Shown one piece after another: positions 16,082 to 25,275 of a stretch of 64,000 nt of DNA (positions are counted from its first letter, which is position 1; every line of letters starts with the position of its first letter). The notes beneath the pieces were generated by a model. It had not been told where the DNA came from. It saw only the letters and a program-made list of their open reading frames with translations, and made no database searches. The DNA comes from Candidatus Saccharimonadota bacterium. Lineage in GTDB: Bacteria; Patescibacteriota; Saccharimonadia; Saccharimonadales; Saccharimonadaceae. Made by a program: the position numbers and the translations under genes. The stretch lies in NCBI GenBank assembly GCA_017431105.1, contig JAFRLS010000003.1, positions 1 to 64,000 of the forward strand, in the 5' to 3' direction.

Positions 16082-17014
16082 TTATAAACCCCAATAATTC
16101 AGAGCTACCCGAAGCCTTAATTTGAATGGTTTTTGTTTCAAAAATTTATTATTGCGCCAATGCGGGAAATATTCTCTCATCATTTTACGCGAACGAGTTA
16201 ACCCTGATTTACCCTCTGGGAACTTTTTGAAATCTTTAGCTGAATCAATTAATAAATTCCAGATAAAAAACCACTCCAACTCATCGTGGTATTTTTTAGT
16301 CGCTTTTTTATTCTCAAACCTCTTATATAAACTAGAGAGCACAGGGAAGATATCAAAATAATGTGAATCCCAGCTAGATTTGTGCAGAACTGAATCCGGA
16401 TTTTGATAATAACAGTATAATGGTTCATCTATGGCTGCATAATTATTGGTATCAAGTATTAATGCGCTCATAAGTTCCATGTCTTCGTGAATCATACCCT
16501 CGTGAAAGGCAAAATTATTTTTAGCCCACCACGCTCGTCGGACCAAAACTTGCGTCGGGCCCATTCCATAGCGTACGAAGCGACTTTTAAAATCTTTTTC
16601 TTCTGGGGTTACGGCAGATAGATAATTGCTTTTATCATTTTCATAAATCCTTTTCACTCCCAGCATTACCATATCTGCCTTTTTAGTCTCCGCTTCTTTC
16701 ACCAGTTTAGAAATTGCATCTGGGAAGATTGTGTCATCAGCATCAATAAACCAGACATATTTACCGGTCGCAAATCTCACCCCATAGTTTCGCGCGGCAG
16801 CCGCGCCGGGGCTATTGCATTTTAACACACGAATACACGGGTTGTTTTTGGCGTAATCTTCTAATATTTCAAGCGATCCGTCCGTCGAACCATTATCTAC
16901 AAGCAGAATCTCACCTTTTAAAGCCGCATTTTTTGACGACAAAATAACCGAATCCAGACATCGTTTTAAATATTTTTTAGCGTTATACACTGGGATAATA
17001 ATTGAAATTAACAT
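16082..17014 (-). CDS. Glycosyltransferase family 2
   Basis: The 310-residue protein has the GT-A fold of GT2 enzymes: ISIIIPVYNAKKYLKRCLDS (N-terminal nucleotide-binding strand), LLVDNGSTDGS (about 36-46) and the metal-binding DxD motif in VWFIDADDTIF (about 90-100). A later MIHEDME (about 165) fits the catalytic ED. It transfers a sugar from a nucleotide donor, probably to a cell-surface glycan. No membrane helix is visible. The -10 TAGAAT (plus 17021-17026) is 6 nt before the ATG, so the mRNA is predicted leaderless. It is divergent from the export protein gene at 17055. Confidence 0.9.
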   Translation of the reverse strand: MLISIIIPVYNAKKYLKRCLDSVILSSKNAALKGEILLVDNGSTDGSLEILEDYAKNNPCIRVLKCNSPGAAAARNYGVRFATGKYVWFIDADDTIFPDAISKLVKEAETKKADMVMLGVKRIYENDKSNYLSAVTPEEKDFKSRFVRYGMGPTQVLVRRAWWAKNNFAFHEGMIHEDMELMSALILDTNNYAAIDEPLYCYYQNPDSVLHKSSWDSHYFDIFPVLSSLYKRFENKKATKKYHDELEWFFIWNLLIDSAKDFKKFPEGKSGLTRSRKMMREYFPHWRNNKFLKQKPFKLRLRVALNYWGL

Positions 17015-17054
17015 ACTTTCATTCTAGCATAAAACTGTATGTTATAATGAGCCT

Positions 17055-17540
17055 ATGCTTTGGAAAATCCTAGTCATATTGCTAATCTCCATGGTCCCAC
17101 TAATTGAACTTCGCGGTGCTATTCCGGTTGCCGTCGGCATGGATTTAGGCTTACCAGAGTGGCTAGTGCTCATAGTTGCGATTATTGGTAATATTATACC
17201 GGTTCCGATTATTTATTTCTTTGCTCGTAAGGTATTAGAGTGGGGATCCGAGAAAAAATGGAAACCATTTAAAAACTTTTGTAATTTTTGTCTCAAAAAA
17301 GGAGAGAAGACCGGCGAAAAACTCCTTGAAAAAGCCAAAGCTGGCGTCTACGTTGCACTCTTTCTATTTGTCGCTATCCCAATTCCTGGCACCGGTGCCT
17401 GGACTGGCACTCTTGCTGCATCCATCCTTAAACTAGACTTTAAAAAGACGATTATTTCAATAATTGCCGGCGTACTTGTTGCTGGCTTGGTTATGTTAGC
17501 TATTTCACTAGGACTCTTTAGAGTTATTTTTGGTAGTTAA
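17055..17540 (+). CDS. COG2426 / small multidrug export family membrane protein
   Basis: The 161-residue integral membrane protein matches the family named small multi-drug export protein (PF06695). The hallmark segments are PLIELRGAIPVAVG (about 15-28) and AIPIPGTGAWTGTLAAS (about 108-124), with helices at about 1-20, 35-58, 95-112 and 132-155 and a basic cytoplasmic loop between. The transport role in the family name is poorly tested. TATAAT at 17043-17048 lies exactly 6 nt before the ATG and there is no ribosome binding site. Confidence 0.82.
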   Translation: MLWKILVILLISMVPLIELRGAIPVAVGMDLGLPEWLVLIVAIIGNIIPVPIIYFFARKVLEWGSEKKWKPFKNFCNFCLKKGEKTGEKLLEKAKAGVYVALFLFVAIPIPGTGAWTGTLAASILKLDFKKTIISIIAGVLVAGLVMLAISLGLFRVIFGS

Positions 17541-17586
17541 AATTATTGAATTGTGTTATTATAAACATAAGAATAAAGGATTTTTT

Positions 17587-18579
17587 ATGGAAAACAATAA
17601 TCAGATACCAGCCCCAAACGTGCAGGGTCAACCAAGTCCCAACCCAAGTCCAGTTCCGCCTAATCAACTTAGCCAGACTACGCCAATTCAGCCAAACCCC
17701 AATTTGCAGCCAAGCTACTCTTCACAGCAACCTGTTGGATCAGCGCCATCGGATAACAACATGTCACCCACAGCGCCAATCAAGAAGAATAATTCCAAAA
17801 TAATCTGGATTATTGTTAGCATAATTCTTGTATTAGTAATAGTTGGAGTCATAGTGGCGGTAATTTTACTTGGCCAAAAATCAAACAACACACCAGGACA
17901 AAACAACGATGAATCCAGTATTAGTGACAAAAATGATGGCTATGATGATTATAACGACTATGACGATGACTACGATTATGATTATGATGATTATGATGCT
18001 GCAGATTATAAAATTTCATGCAGTAAACCATCTATAGGAGCAATAACTACCGCTCAAACTCCAGTCAAAATAGGGGAGTGGGCCTTGTTTTCTCGCAAAG
18101 TTGAATATGGCTACGATGGCGAACCAGACACTTGGTGTGAAATTCCGGTACGCATTACCTCGATAATACGTGGTGATGAAGCAAAAATAATCGCAGAAAG
18201 ATGGGACGCCGAAGACGAAGACTATATACTCAACGAATTGGATGATAAATTAGAATATGCAATTATAAATTACGAAATAGACTTATCGAGCCTTATCTTT
18301 TCTGGAAACAAATATTCATCTGGTGTTAATCGCTCTGTCGATGCAGAGGTAGTTGGATTGGATGGTGACACGCTCACCTACGACAATACTTTATTCTATC
18401 TAGATTTCGTCGATGCAGCCCACTCAGCCGATGAAGTAAAAAATAACAAAACATACGAATCAAAAATTATTGGTAGCCTACCAAAAAACGCCACGGAGTA
18501 TCTCATAAAAATAGAAAGTGATTATCATGGCTCTGATGATAGTGGCGCTCACCATGATGCATATTTCCGTGGCCAGTAA
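17587..18579 (+). CDS. Single-pass membrane protein with Pro-rich and Asp/Tyr-rich regions
   Basis: The real start is ATG 17587 (Shine-Dalgarno AAAGGA), not the in-frame codon at 17530. The 330-residue protein has a Pro/Asn/Gln-rich cytoplasmic N-terminus (1-65), a membrane helix at about 73-97, a linker of Asp and Tyr repeats (about 118-138) and an extracellular domain with three Cys, two of which (ISCSKPS and DTWCEIP) could form a disulfide. The outer domain has alternating strands and resembles DUF4352-type domains only in outline. Function unknown. The layout, inside tail, helix, charged spacer and outer beta domain, is that of a surface-exposed sensor or adhesin. Confidence 0.7.
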   Translation: MENNNQIPAPNVQGQPSPNPSPVPPNQLSQTTPIQPNPNLQPSYSSQQPVGSAPSDNNMSPTAPIKKNNSKIIWIIVSIILVLVIVGVIVAVILLGQKSNNTPGQNNDESSISDKNDGYDDYNDYDDDYDYDYDDYDAADYKISCSKPSIGAITTAQTPVKIGEWALFSRKVEYGYDGEPDTWCEIPVRITSIIRGDEAKIIAERWDAEDEDYILNELDDKLEYAIINYEIDLSSLIFSGNKYSSGVNRSVDAEVVGLDGDTLTYDNTLFYLDFVDAAHSADEVKNNKTYESKIIGSLPKNATEYLIKIESDYHGSDDSGAHHDAYFRGQ

Positions 18580-18782
18580 TGAAATAAGGACAAAGAAGGA
18601 AGAAGGGCTGAAAGAGTTAGAAGCTACACTTGTGATGCTCGAAGAGCAAGACGAAGACGTAGAAGGTGAATGCTTCGTATCTGTTAGAACTCGCTCATAG
18701 GCTTCCTGAACTCTTCAAGAGTTCGAGAACCGAATTAAAAACGAGATTTTAAAAATCATTTTCTCGAACTTTAAAATCCAAC
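18580..18782. other. Intergenic region with a 9-bp inverted repeat
   Basis: No supported gene. AGTTCGAGA (18720-18728) and TCTCGAACT (18762-18770) form a perfect stem around a 33-nt AT-rich loop, and GAACTCTTCAAGAGTTC is a short palindrome beside it. A 60-codon frame at 18518-18700 overlaps the preceding gene and lacks a start signal. Confidence 0.5.
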
Positions 18783-18813
18783 AAAAAACGGTGCTTCCAT
18801 CTCTGTTAGCACC
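18783..18813 (-). terminator. Terminator of tRNA-Asn
   Basis: Read on the minus strand: GGTGCT, a 12-nt loop, AGCACC, then GTTTTTTG. Confidence 0.8.
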
Positions 18814-18850
18814 ATTTGCGAGCCTTGTTAATGACTCTAAATATACAACT

Positions 18851-18925
18851 TGGCTCCCCCGGCCAGACTCGAACTGGCAACCTCGAAGTTAACAGCTTCT
18901 TGCTCCACCATTGAGCTACAGGGGA
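18851..18925 (-). tRNA. tRNA-Asn (GUU)
   Basis: Complete 75-nt cloverleaf on the minus strand: acceptor TCCCCTG paired with CGGGGGA, anticodon loop CTGTTAA (anticodon GTT), T arm GCCAG-TTCGAGT-CTGGC, G discriminator and encoded CCA. Confidence 0.95.
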
Positions 18926-19018
18926 ATACATCTATTATAGCATATTCTCTCAAAATGTGATAAAATTAAAGGAGTAATTTTGCGTATCTACGCATTTTTT
19001 AACACGGAAAGGAGAGCT

Positions 19019-20785
19019 ATGGAAGAAAAGACAATTCAGATCGCAGGATCTATTACTGTAGACGAGCTAGCTAATGCTCTCGGGCTTTCTGTGACCTCAC
19101 TTATTGGCGAGCTTTTCAAAAACGGCATTGTTGCCACTATTAATCAACGCCTTGATTATGAAACTGCCTCTATTATCATCGACGAACTTGGTCTTAAAAA
19201 CGTCAAACTAGAACGCAAGAACACCGCCACCAAGACTTCAGATATTCATCGGGAACTATCAGATAAGGCTGTCGGTCGCCCACCAGTAGTAGCTGTGATG
19301 GGCCATGTCGATCACGGTAAAACCACTCTCCTTGATACGCTTCTCCATAAGAAAACTGTTGAAGCCGAGGCTGGTGGTATCACTCAGCACATTTCGGCTT
19401 ATCAATTAAAGCATGGTGACAGAATTATTACCTTCCTTGATACGCCAGGACACGAAGCTTTTGCTGCTATCCGTCAACACGGCGCTATGCTTACTGATAT
19501 TGTAGTAATTGTAGTAGCAGCAGACGACGGTGTGAAACCGCAAACCGTCGAAGCAATTAACTTTGCTAAAACCGCCAACGCTAAAATCATCGTTGCTATC
19601 AATAAAATCGATCGCGAAGGCGCCGATATTGATCGCACGAAAGCTGATTTGTCTAATCACGGCCTCCAGCCAGAAGAATGGGGTGGCGATATTACAATGG
19701 TACCAGTGTCAGCTAAACTTGGCACTAATCTTGATCAACTTCTAGATATGATTTTGCTTACTGCCGACATCGAAGAACTTAAAGCTGATGTTGATATTCC
19801 AGCCGAAGGTCTTGTCATCGAATCCCATATGGAAACTGGTAAAGGCTCAGTCGTAAATCTACTTATTACGGGCGGGGAATTAAAGACCGGCGAATTTATC
19901 GTTGCTGGCTCTACCTATGGCAAAGTCCGCACCATGTTGGACTGGAGGGGCAAACCAAAGGGTAAGGCTACCCCATCTACTCCAGTTACTATTACTGGTT
20001 TCAAGGAATTACCAAATTTTGGTGACCGTTTCATCGAAGTAAAAGACGAAAAAACCGCCCGCAAAATGTCGCTTCTCAACGCCCAGGCTATCGCTAACGA
20101 ATCGGCCTCAGCTAATGTTACCTCATCAGATTTGTTGCGCATGATGAATGTTGCTGACAACTCTAAGATCTTCAATGTAATTATTAAGGGTGATGTACTC
20201 GGCTCGGTTACATCGGTCGTAGATTCTCTCAAAATGATCGATACTCACGGCGAAATTACTTTAAATATTGTTTCCACCGGCGTTGGCGATATCAATGAAA
20301 ATGATGTTTATATGGCTGCTGGTGGCAATACGGTAATTTATGGCTTCAACGTTTCGGTGCCAATTAATATTTCCAAGATGGCCGCTCGCGATAATGTACC
20401 AATCCGTACCTATAAAGTTATCTACGAATTATTAGATGACGCCAAACACGAGATGGAAAATCTTCTCGATGCCGAAATTATAGAAGAAGACAAGGGCGAA
20501 ATGAAAGTCCTTGGTGTCTTTCGTACTGAAAAAACCTCTATTATTGGTGGTGGCGAAGTTTTGAAGGGTGATGTCAAGCCAGCCTATCTTGCTCGCGTTG
20601 TTCGCGACAAAGAATATATTGGTGAAGTTGAAGTTACCTCAGTCCAAAAAGAGAAAATGGACGTCAAAGAGCTCGTCGCTGGCGAAACTGGTGGCCTTGC
20701 TCTTAAGACCAAACAGAGAATTGATCTCAAAATTGGTGATCGTCTCAAATTCTTCACTCGCGAAACCAAAAAACGCACACTTTAA
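19019..20785 (+). CDS. infB: Translation initiation factor IF-2
   Basis: IF-2 is the GTPase that brings fMet-tRNA to the ribosome. The 588-residue protein has a short IF2-N domain (about 6-58), the G1 loop GHVDHGKTT (95-103), G3 DTPGHEAF (about 140), G4 NKID (about 195), then domains II, III and IV ending in KIGDRLKFFTRE. The long disordered N-terminus of enterobacterial IF-2 is missing, as in other reduced genomes. The start ATG 19019 has GAAAGGAGA; the in-frame codon at 18980 is upstream of that. The CDS is GC-richer in codon choice than the membrane protein genes, in line with high expression. Confidence 0.97.
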   Translation: MEEKTIQIAGSITVDELANALGLSVTSLIGELFKNGIVATINQRLDYETASIIIDELGLKNVKLERKNTATKTSDIHRELSDKAVGRPPVVAVMGHVDHGKTTLLDTLLHKKTVEAEAGGITQHISAYQLKHGDRIITFLDTPGHEAFAAIRQHGAMLTDIVVIVVAADDGVKPQTVEAINFAKTANAKIIVAINKIDREGADIDRTKADLSNHGLQPEEWGGDITMVPVSAKLGTNLDQLLDMILLTADIEELKADVDIPAEGLVIESHMETGKGSVVNLLITGGELKTGEFIVAGSTYGKVRTMLDWRGKPKGKATPSTPVTITGFKELPNFGDRFIEVKDEKTARKMSLLNAQAIANESASANVTSSDLLRMMNVADNSKIFNVIIKGDVLGSVTSVVDSLKMIDTHGEITLNIVSTGVGDINENDVYMAAGGNTVIYGFNVSVPINISKMAARDNVPIRTYKVIYELLDDAKHEMENLLDAEIIEEDKGEMKVLGVFRTEKTSIIGGGEVLKGDVKPAYLARVVRDKEYIGEVEVTSVQKEKMDVKELVAGETGGLALKTKQRIDLKIGDRLKFFTRETKKRTL

Positions 20786-20838
20786 TTTCAGTAGTTTTAC
20801 TCCCCTTATGTTATTATAAATATAAGGAGAATCATAAA

Positions 20839-21249
20839 ATGGAGCCTGAAGATAAATTCACGCCATCAGAACAGGAACAACAAAATATTGAGGAAAAAAT
20901 CGACAGTGAGTCTGACGTCCAACATCAAACAACAGTAAACAAGAAGCAAACATTTAGTTTATTAACCCGGATTTTTGCTTTTCTTTACCTTGGTGGTATA
21001 TCCATTGGAGTTATCTTATTTGGAGCATTTTTTTTGCATGGCGATTCCGTTGGTAGTTGTAAAAATCGTTGTGAGGCCATTAGCTTATCATTTGGCCCTC
21101 TTGCTATAGCCATGGGTGTGCAACTTATTTTTATAGTATTTAAGTCGCTTATTCTTAGAAAGAAAATTAAGTTACGAGATTGGATCTTGTTTCTGATCGT
21201 TGCCATTTTAGCATTTATTTATGGGGTTATTTATTTTTTCATCCTCTAG
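20839..21249 (+). CDS. Hypothetical membrane protein (136 aa)
   Basis: I do not recognise a family. An acidic, Gln/Glu-rich N-terminus of about 45 residues precedes three membrane helices at about 51-71, 84-104 and 114-134. Two Cys (GSCKNRCEA) lie in the loop between helices 1 and 2, probably outside. The leader ATAAGGAGAATCATAAA is almost identical to that of the next gene at 21289, so the two may be co-regulated. Each has its own -10 box. Function unknown. Confidence 0.65.
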   Translation: MEPEDKFTPSEQEQQNIEEKIDSESDVQHQTTVNKKQTFSLLTRIFAFLYLGGISIGVILFGAFFLHGDSVGSCKNRCEAISLSFGPLAIAMGVQLIFIVFKSLILRKKIKLRDWILFLIVAILAFIYGVIYFFIL

Positions 21250-21288
21250 ATGACGATTGTGTTATAATAAGCATAAGGAGAATCATAA

Positions 21289-21585
21289 ATGGAATTCAAC
21301 GACAAGTTTTTACAAGAAATGGGTCTCTCTGCCATGCCGGAGCAGGAAAAGCAAGATTTTTTGAACTATGTTCAAGAAGAACTAGAAGTTCGTATCGGTG
21401 AACGTATCTCAAAGGGCCTTACTGAAGCTCAACTCAATGAGTTTGATGCTATTACCGATCAAGCCGAAGCTGCTGCCTGGCTTGAGAAAAACCGCCCAGA
21501 TTACAGAGAAATAGTTACTCGCACTATCGAAGAGATGAAAGCTGAAATCCGCGCTAACCATACAAAACTTATTGCAGGAGCTTAG
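21289..21585 (+). CDS. DUF5663-like small protein
   Basis: This 98-residue helical acidic protein resembles the one at 10177: an N-terminal FLQEMGL helix, EELEVRIGERISKGLTEAQL in the middle and FDAITDQAEAAAWLEKN at the end. The family is known mainly from Saccharibacteria and has no assigned function. TATAAT at 21263-21268 and AAGGAG before ATG 21289 give a short standard leader. Its 3' end overlaps fmt by 17 nt on the opposite strand. Confidence 0.65.
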   Translation: MEFNDKFLQEMGLSAMPEQEKQDFLNYVQEELEVRIGERISKGLTEAQLNEFDAITDQAEAAAWLEKNRPDYREIVTRTIEEMKAEIRANHTKLIAGA

Positions 21586-22360
21586 CGTAGCCGTTAATAA
21601 AGCTTTTTGCATCCATTGGCTTTTTACTCTCTGGCTGCAACTTATCAACGCTTATAATGCCCCCGTCTTTACATTCAATCGTAAGAAGCGCTGTCTCACC
21701 CATCTTTGCTATACGAGCCTCTAAAATGATGCATTTTTGATTATAGAACGTAAATCTAACTTTCGGAAAGCCCTGGAAAGCAATAATTTTGCGCAAAATT
21801 TCCTCCGCCGTCTCTGTAGTAGGATTAATTACTGCCATCTCTTTGTCTATTTTTTGGGTGAAAGTTGCCTTTGTGTCATCTTGCGGTGTCGGCACCGGTA
21901 AATTAGTCATATTCTTCACTATCCACTTCGCTCCCGCCTCGGCTAGCTCTCTGTAAATTTCAGATTTTATCAGAGGTAAATCATTGAAAGTTTCCTGATA
22001 ATAAATTGGCCCCGCATCCATACCTTTTACCAATTTCATGATAGATATCGAAAATTCCGTATCGCCGTTTAGAATAGCGGTTTCTATCGGTGAAGCACCT
22101 CTGTATAAGGGTAAGAGGGAAGGATGAATATTTAAGATCCCCTCTGGTTCAAAAATCTCTAATATATCCGACTTTATTATTACACCAAAAGAGGCCAACA
22201 CCCCATGGATTTCAGGGTGGGAGCTCTTCAATTTCTTTACTGTTTCTAAATCTACCTTATCTCTGGCGCGAAAAACCACCTCAAAGTGTTTTTCGAGCAC
22301 TTCAAGTGCTGCTTCCGCTAAAGGTCCGTTTCCAAAAAAGATAATTTTCTCTTTTTTCAT
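21569..22360 (-). CDS. fmt: Methionyl-tRNA formyltransferase
   Basis: Fmt formylates Met-tRNAfMet for initiation. The 263-residue protein has the formyl-transfer core with NIHPSLLPLYRGASPI (about 95-110), which holds the catalytic Asn and His, and MKLVKGMDAGPI (about 127-138) with the catalytic Asp. The C-terminal OB-like domain is shortened, so the protein is about 50 residues below the usual 310. The start is ATG 22360 with GGAGG; the four in-frame codons before it overlap the ribosome binding site. It is the last gene of a priA-def-fmt row, a common order in bacteria. Confidence 0.93.
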   Translation of the reverse strand: MKKEKIIFFGNGPLAEAALEVLEKHFEVVFRARDKVDLETVKKLKSSHPEIHGVLASFGVIIKSDILEIFEPEGILNIHPSLLPLYRGASPIETAILNGDTEFSISIMKLVKGMDAGPIYYQETFNDLPLIKSEIYRELAEAGAKWIVKNMTNLPVPTPQDDTKATFTQKIDKEMAVINPTTETAEEILRKIIAFQGFPKVRFTFYNQKCIILEARIAKMGETALLTIECKDGGIISVDKLQPESKKPMDAKSFINGYAKLLQ

Positions 22361-22380
22361 TTTTACCTCCAAAGTGAAAT

Positions 22381-22953
22381 CTAATCGTCAGGGAACAAAT
22401 CCTTGTTGCCCTCAATTTCTTTTTCGTAATCTACCGGCTCGAGGTCGCCCTTATCGTTCATTAGATAAAACGCATCGTTTCTGTCTTTAATACGATCAAT
22501 AAACAAAATTCCATCTAAATGGTCAATTTCGTGCAACAACGTTCTCGCTAACTCATCGGTCGCCTTGATTCTCACCTCTGTACCATCTTCGAGCCTAGCC
22601 TTCACGCGTACTTTACTAGCGCGGGGAACCATCCCGTAAATTGAGGGCACAGACAAACACCCTTCGTAATCTTCCACTATTTTACCCTCAGCCCGAATTA
22701 CCTCTGGGTTGATTAAGGCCGTAAAACTTGCGTTTTTCTTGTCCTCCATATCATCACGGATAATAATAATTCGTTTATTTACGCCCATCTGAGGCGCCGC
22801 CATCGCTGCAGATAGCTCATAAGGGTGCTCCTTCTCCCAGTCCAAGGAAAGCTCACGCATTTTAGCAATCACATCTAACACCTCTGGTGTAATGGTGCTA
22901 ACTTTCTTAGATTTCTCCCTGAGACGCGGATCCGGCGTCGTGATGATTTTCAT
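22381..22953 (-). CDS. def: Peptide deformylase
   Basis: Deformylase removes the formyl group from nascent proteins. All three motifs are present in the 190-residue protein: AMAAPQMG (motif 1, about 49-56, Ala for the usual first Gly), EGCLSVP (motif 2, about 96-102) with the metal-binding Cys, and LLHEIDHLDG (motif 3, about 139-148) with HExxH. A short C-terminal extension after about residue 160 is acidic. TATAAT on the minus strand (plus 22961-22966) is 7 nt before the ATG and there is no Shine-Dalgarno, so it can be transcribed apart from priA as a leaderless mRNA. Confidence 0.95.
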   Translation of the reverse strand: MKIITTPDPRLREKSKKVSTITPEVLDVIAKMRELSLDWEKEHPYELSAAMAAPQMGVNKRIIIIRDDMEDKKNASFTALINPEVIRAEGKIVEDYEGCLSVPSIYGMVPRASKVRVKARLEDGTEVRIKATDELARTLLHEIDHLDGILFIDRIKDRNDAFYLMNDKGDLEPVDYEKEIEGNKDLFPDD

Positions 22954-22983
22954 AAAACCAATTATAACATAAACAGATAAAAG

Positions 22984-24906
22984 TCACAATAATCCTGGTG
23001 GGTCAAACGTAATGCGGAAATTCGAATCTAACCCTTGACAAACGACAGCTAAAGCTTTACGTGATTTTGCCCGTATTATTATTTGCCAAGTATAACCGCG
23101 GCTAGTTCTTTCATGAAATGCCGGCATTGGCGGCGATATTAAAAGCCCCTCATTATTTTGCAATTGTTTTACAGCTTCACGCACTTTTCTTAGCACTGTC
23201 GCCTCTGTTTTCATAGTGATCTCACCCTTTGCTACAAACATAAACGGCGGGAAGCCAGAATGCTTTCTTTTCCCAAGCATATATTCTGCGAATCCAACAT
23301 AATCCTCATCGACAGCATAATTAATCACCGGGTGCTCTGGCCGGAAAGTCTGGATTATCACCTCTGCCTTATCGATATGACCCCTACCAACTCTCCCAAT
23401 TACCTGTGTCAGGAGCTGAAAAACTCTCTCTTCGGCTGCAAAATCTGGCAGCGATAGCCCCGCATCTGCCTGTACTACCCCTACGGTAGCCAGTTTTGGC
23501 AAATCTAGCCCCTTAGCTAGCACCTGCGTCCCTACCAAAATATCTATTTCGCCAGCCTTTACGGCGCCATACATAGCCTCCAAACTATCACCCTTCTTAT
23601 TGTCGGCATCGAACCTCTTCACTCTGGCATTAGGGAAGAGCTTTTTCAGCTCACTCTCTAATAATTTGGTACCAAAACCTTTATGGATCAACCCCGGTGT
23701 TCCACAAGTTGGACATCTTGTCGGTACTTTCTCTTTGAAACCACAAGTATGACAGATTAGTTCATAACTATCAACATGTAAGGTTAGTGGTAAAAAGCAA
23801 TTCGGACAAACTATCTCCTCGCCACAATTTTCACAGATTGTTAAAGGTGTGGAACCTCGACGATTATGAAAGATCAGAGTTTGCCTGCCAGCCTCCATAT
23901 TTGCTTTCATGGTTTCAATTAGGACATTACTAAAATAGCGATTTTTTGCGAAATTATCCCTGTTTTTAAAATCAACAATCTTAATATCAGGTTTTCTGGC
24001 CTCAGTTTTAGCTTTCTCTGTTAAAGTTACTAGGGAATCTTTACTCTTGGCTATATAATAATCGGCTATATTTGGTGTTGCCGACCCCAATAAACAATCA
24101 ACCCCTAAAGTTTTTGCCATGAAACTCGCCACCCTTATTGCCGAATATTTCGGGGTATTCTCTTGGAAATAGGTAGATTCGTGCTCCTCATCGACGATAA
24201 TTAGTCCAAGATTGGAAAGTGGCGCGAACAGGGCAGAGCGCGGGCCAACCACCACGCACGGCTCCTCTGTTTGTAATATTTTTTCAAAGATTAAATGTCT
24301 CTCCGCTTCCGTCTGTCCAGAGTGCATCAAGACAATTCGGTTGCCAAAAGTTTCCTGAAAAACCCGAACAAGTTGACTGGTTAAAGCGATTTCCGGCACC
24401 AAAAGTATTACGGATTTCTGCCGCGAAAGGGCACTGGCAGCCTCTTTGAGATAGATATTAGTTTTACCACTACCAGTTACGCCAAATAGCAATTTCGTGG
24501 CTTCTGGGGCCTGTTGAAGGCCTTGTAGGGCATTTTTCTGGGCGGCATTGAGCTGGATTAAGGGTAATTTTAAGCTCTGTTCAGTTTTCGCAACGACCCT
24601 ACGTCGATTTTTCAAAATTCCATTTGGCAGAACCATGCTTGCCACGCTCGAAAGCGGTGCCATATAATATTGGCTAATGAATTGGATAGTACTAAGCAAA
24701 TGTTTTGGCAGCGGTTTTGAATACAATATTTTAGAAATCGTTTTGGTTTTAAAACCCGGCTGCGCAACTTTTTTACTAATAATGCCAGGAGTCTTGGTTT
24801 TCCCAATCGGAATTTCCACCAAAGTGCCAGGGATTAAAAGGGAATCAGAATTATAAGTTAGTGCTTCGTCTAGCCCATTTCTCCCAGGTATTACCTCGTA
24901 AAACAT
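22984..24906 (-). CDS. priA: Primosomal protein N' (replication restart helicase PriA)
   Basis: PriA reloads the replisome at stalled forks. The 640-residue protein has an N-terminal DNA-binding domain, Walker A GVTGSGKTN (about 142-150), the DEEH box (about 238), GSATPN (motif III, about 274) and the eight-Cys zinc module from CENCGEEIVCPNC to RCPTCG (about 355-405), then helicase motifs V and VI (VGTQVLAKGLD, VIGRVGRG). The start is ATG 24906; the longer GTG frame starts inside the promoter. TATAAT (plus 24913-24918) lies 6 nt before the ATG, so the mRNA is predicted leaderless. Confidence 0.95.
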   Translation of the reverse strand: MFYEVIPGRNGLDEALTYNSDSLLIPGTLVEIPIGKTKTPGIISKKVAQPGFKTKTISKILYSKPLPKHLLSTIQFISQYYMAPLSSVASMVLPNGILKNRRRVVAKTEQSLKLPLIQLNAAQKNALQGLQQAPEATKLLFGVTGSGKTNIYLKEAASALSRQKSVILLVPEIALTSQLVRVFQETFGNRIVLMHSGQTEAERHLIFEKILQTEEPCVVVGPRSALFAPLSNLGLIIVDEEHESTYFQENTPKYSAIRVASFMAKTLGVDCLLGSATPNIADYYIAKSKDSLVTLTEKAKTEARKPDIKIVDFKNRDNFAKNRYFSNVLIETMKANMEAGRQTLIFHNRRGSTPLTICENCGEEIVCPNCFLPLTLHVDSYELICHTCGFKEKVPTRCPTCGTPGLIHKGFGTKLLESELKKLFPNARVKRFDADNKKGDSLEAMYGAVKAGEIDILVGTQVLAKGLDLPKLATVGVVQADAGLSLPDFAAEERVFQLLTQVIGRVGRGHIDKAEVIIQTFRPEHPVINYAVDEDYVGFAEYMLGKRKHSGFPPFMFVAKGEITMKTEATVLRKVREAVKQLQNNEGLLISPPMPAFHERTSRGYTWQIIIRAKSRKALAVVCQGLDSNFRITFDPPGLL

Positions 24907-24982
24907 ACCATCATTATACACTAGATTTTGTTGTATTTTTTACATTTTGTATGATATACTGGATAAAGTTAAGCGAGGTAAT

Positions 24983-25273
24983 ATGTTAGATATATTTATT
25001 ACATCCCGGGTGCGCCGTAAGATTATCGTGGTTTTTGCCAAATACCCAGATTTCAAAACCCATGTCAGAGGGTTGGCCAAGTTGATTAAAGAAGATCCAG
25101 GCAATATTCAACGTGAACTTAATCGTATGGCAGCAGGGAAGTTTCTTATCGTCACCAAGCGTGGCAAGACTAAGATTTATCAAACCAATAAGCAATTCCC
25201 GATCCTAAAAGAGCTTCAGAGTATCGTGATTAAGAGCCAAAAAGGGAATAAGCCTAGCAAGACCATTGGCTGA
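24983..25273 (+). CDS. Small winged-helix DNA-binding protein
   Basis: The 96-residue basic protein has an ArsR/MarR-like winged helix: helix 1-2 SRVRRKIIVVFAKYPDFKTHVRGLAKLI (about 7-34), a recognition helix with NIQRELNRMAAGK (about 40-52) and a wing IVTKRGKTKIYQTN (about 54-67). No Cys metal sensor is present. It starts at ATG 24983 with GCGAGGTAAT and TATACT at 24955-24960. Its stop is 2 nt before the recJ ATG, so it is translationally coupled to recJ and may regulate it or act in the same repair step. It is divergent from priA. Confidence 0.75.
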   Translation: MLDIFITSRVRRKIIVVFAKYPDFKTHVRGLAKLIKEDPGNIQRELNRMAAGKFLIVTKRGKTKIYQTNKQFPILKELQSIVIKSQKGNKPSKTIG

Positions 25274-25275
25274 AA

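Noticed and set aside
18518-18700. 60-codon plus-strand frame after the 17587 gene
   Set aside because: It overlaps the end of that gene in another frame and has no ribosome binding site or promoter.
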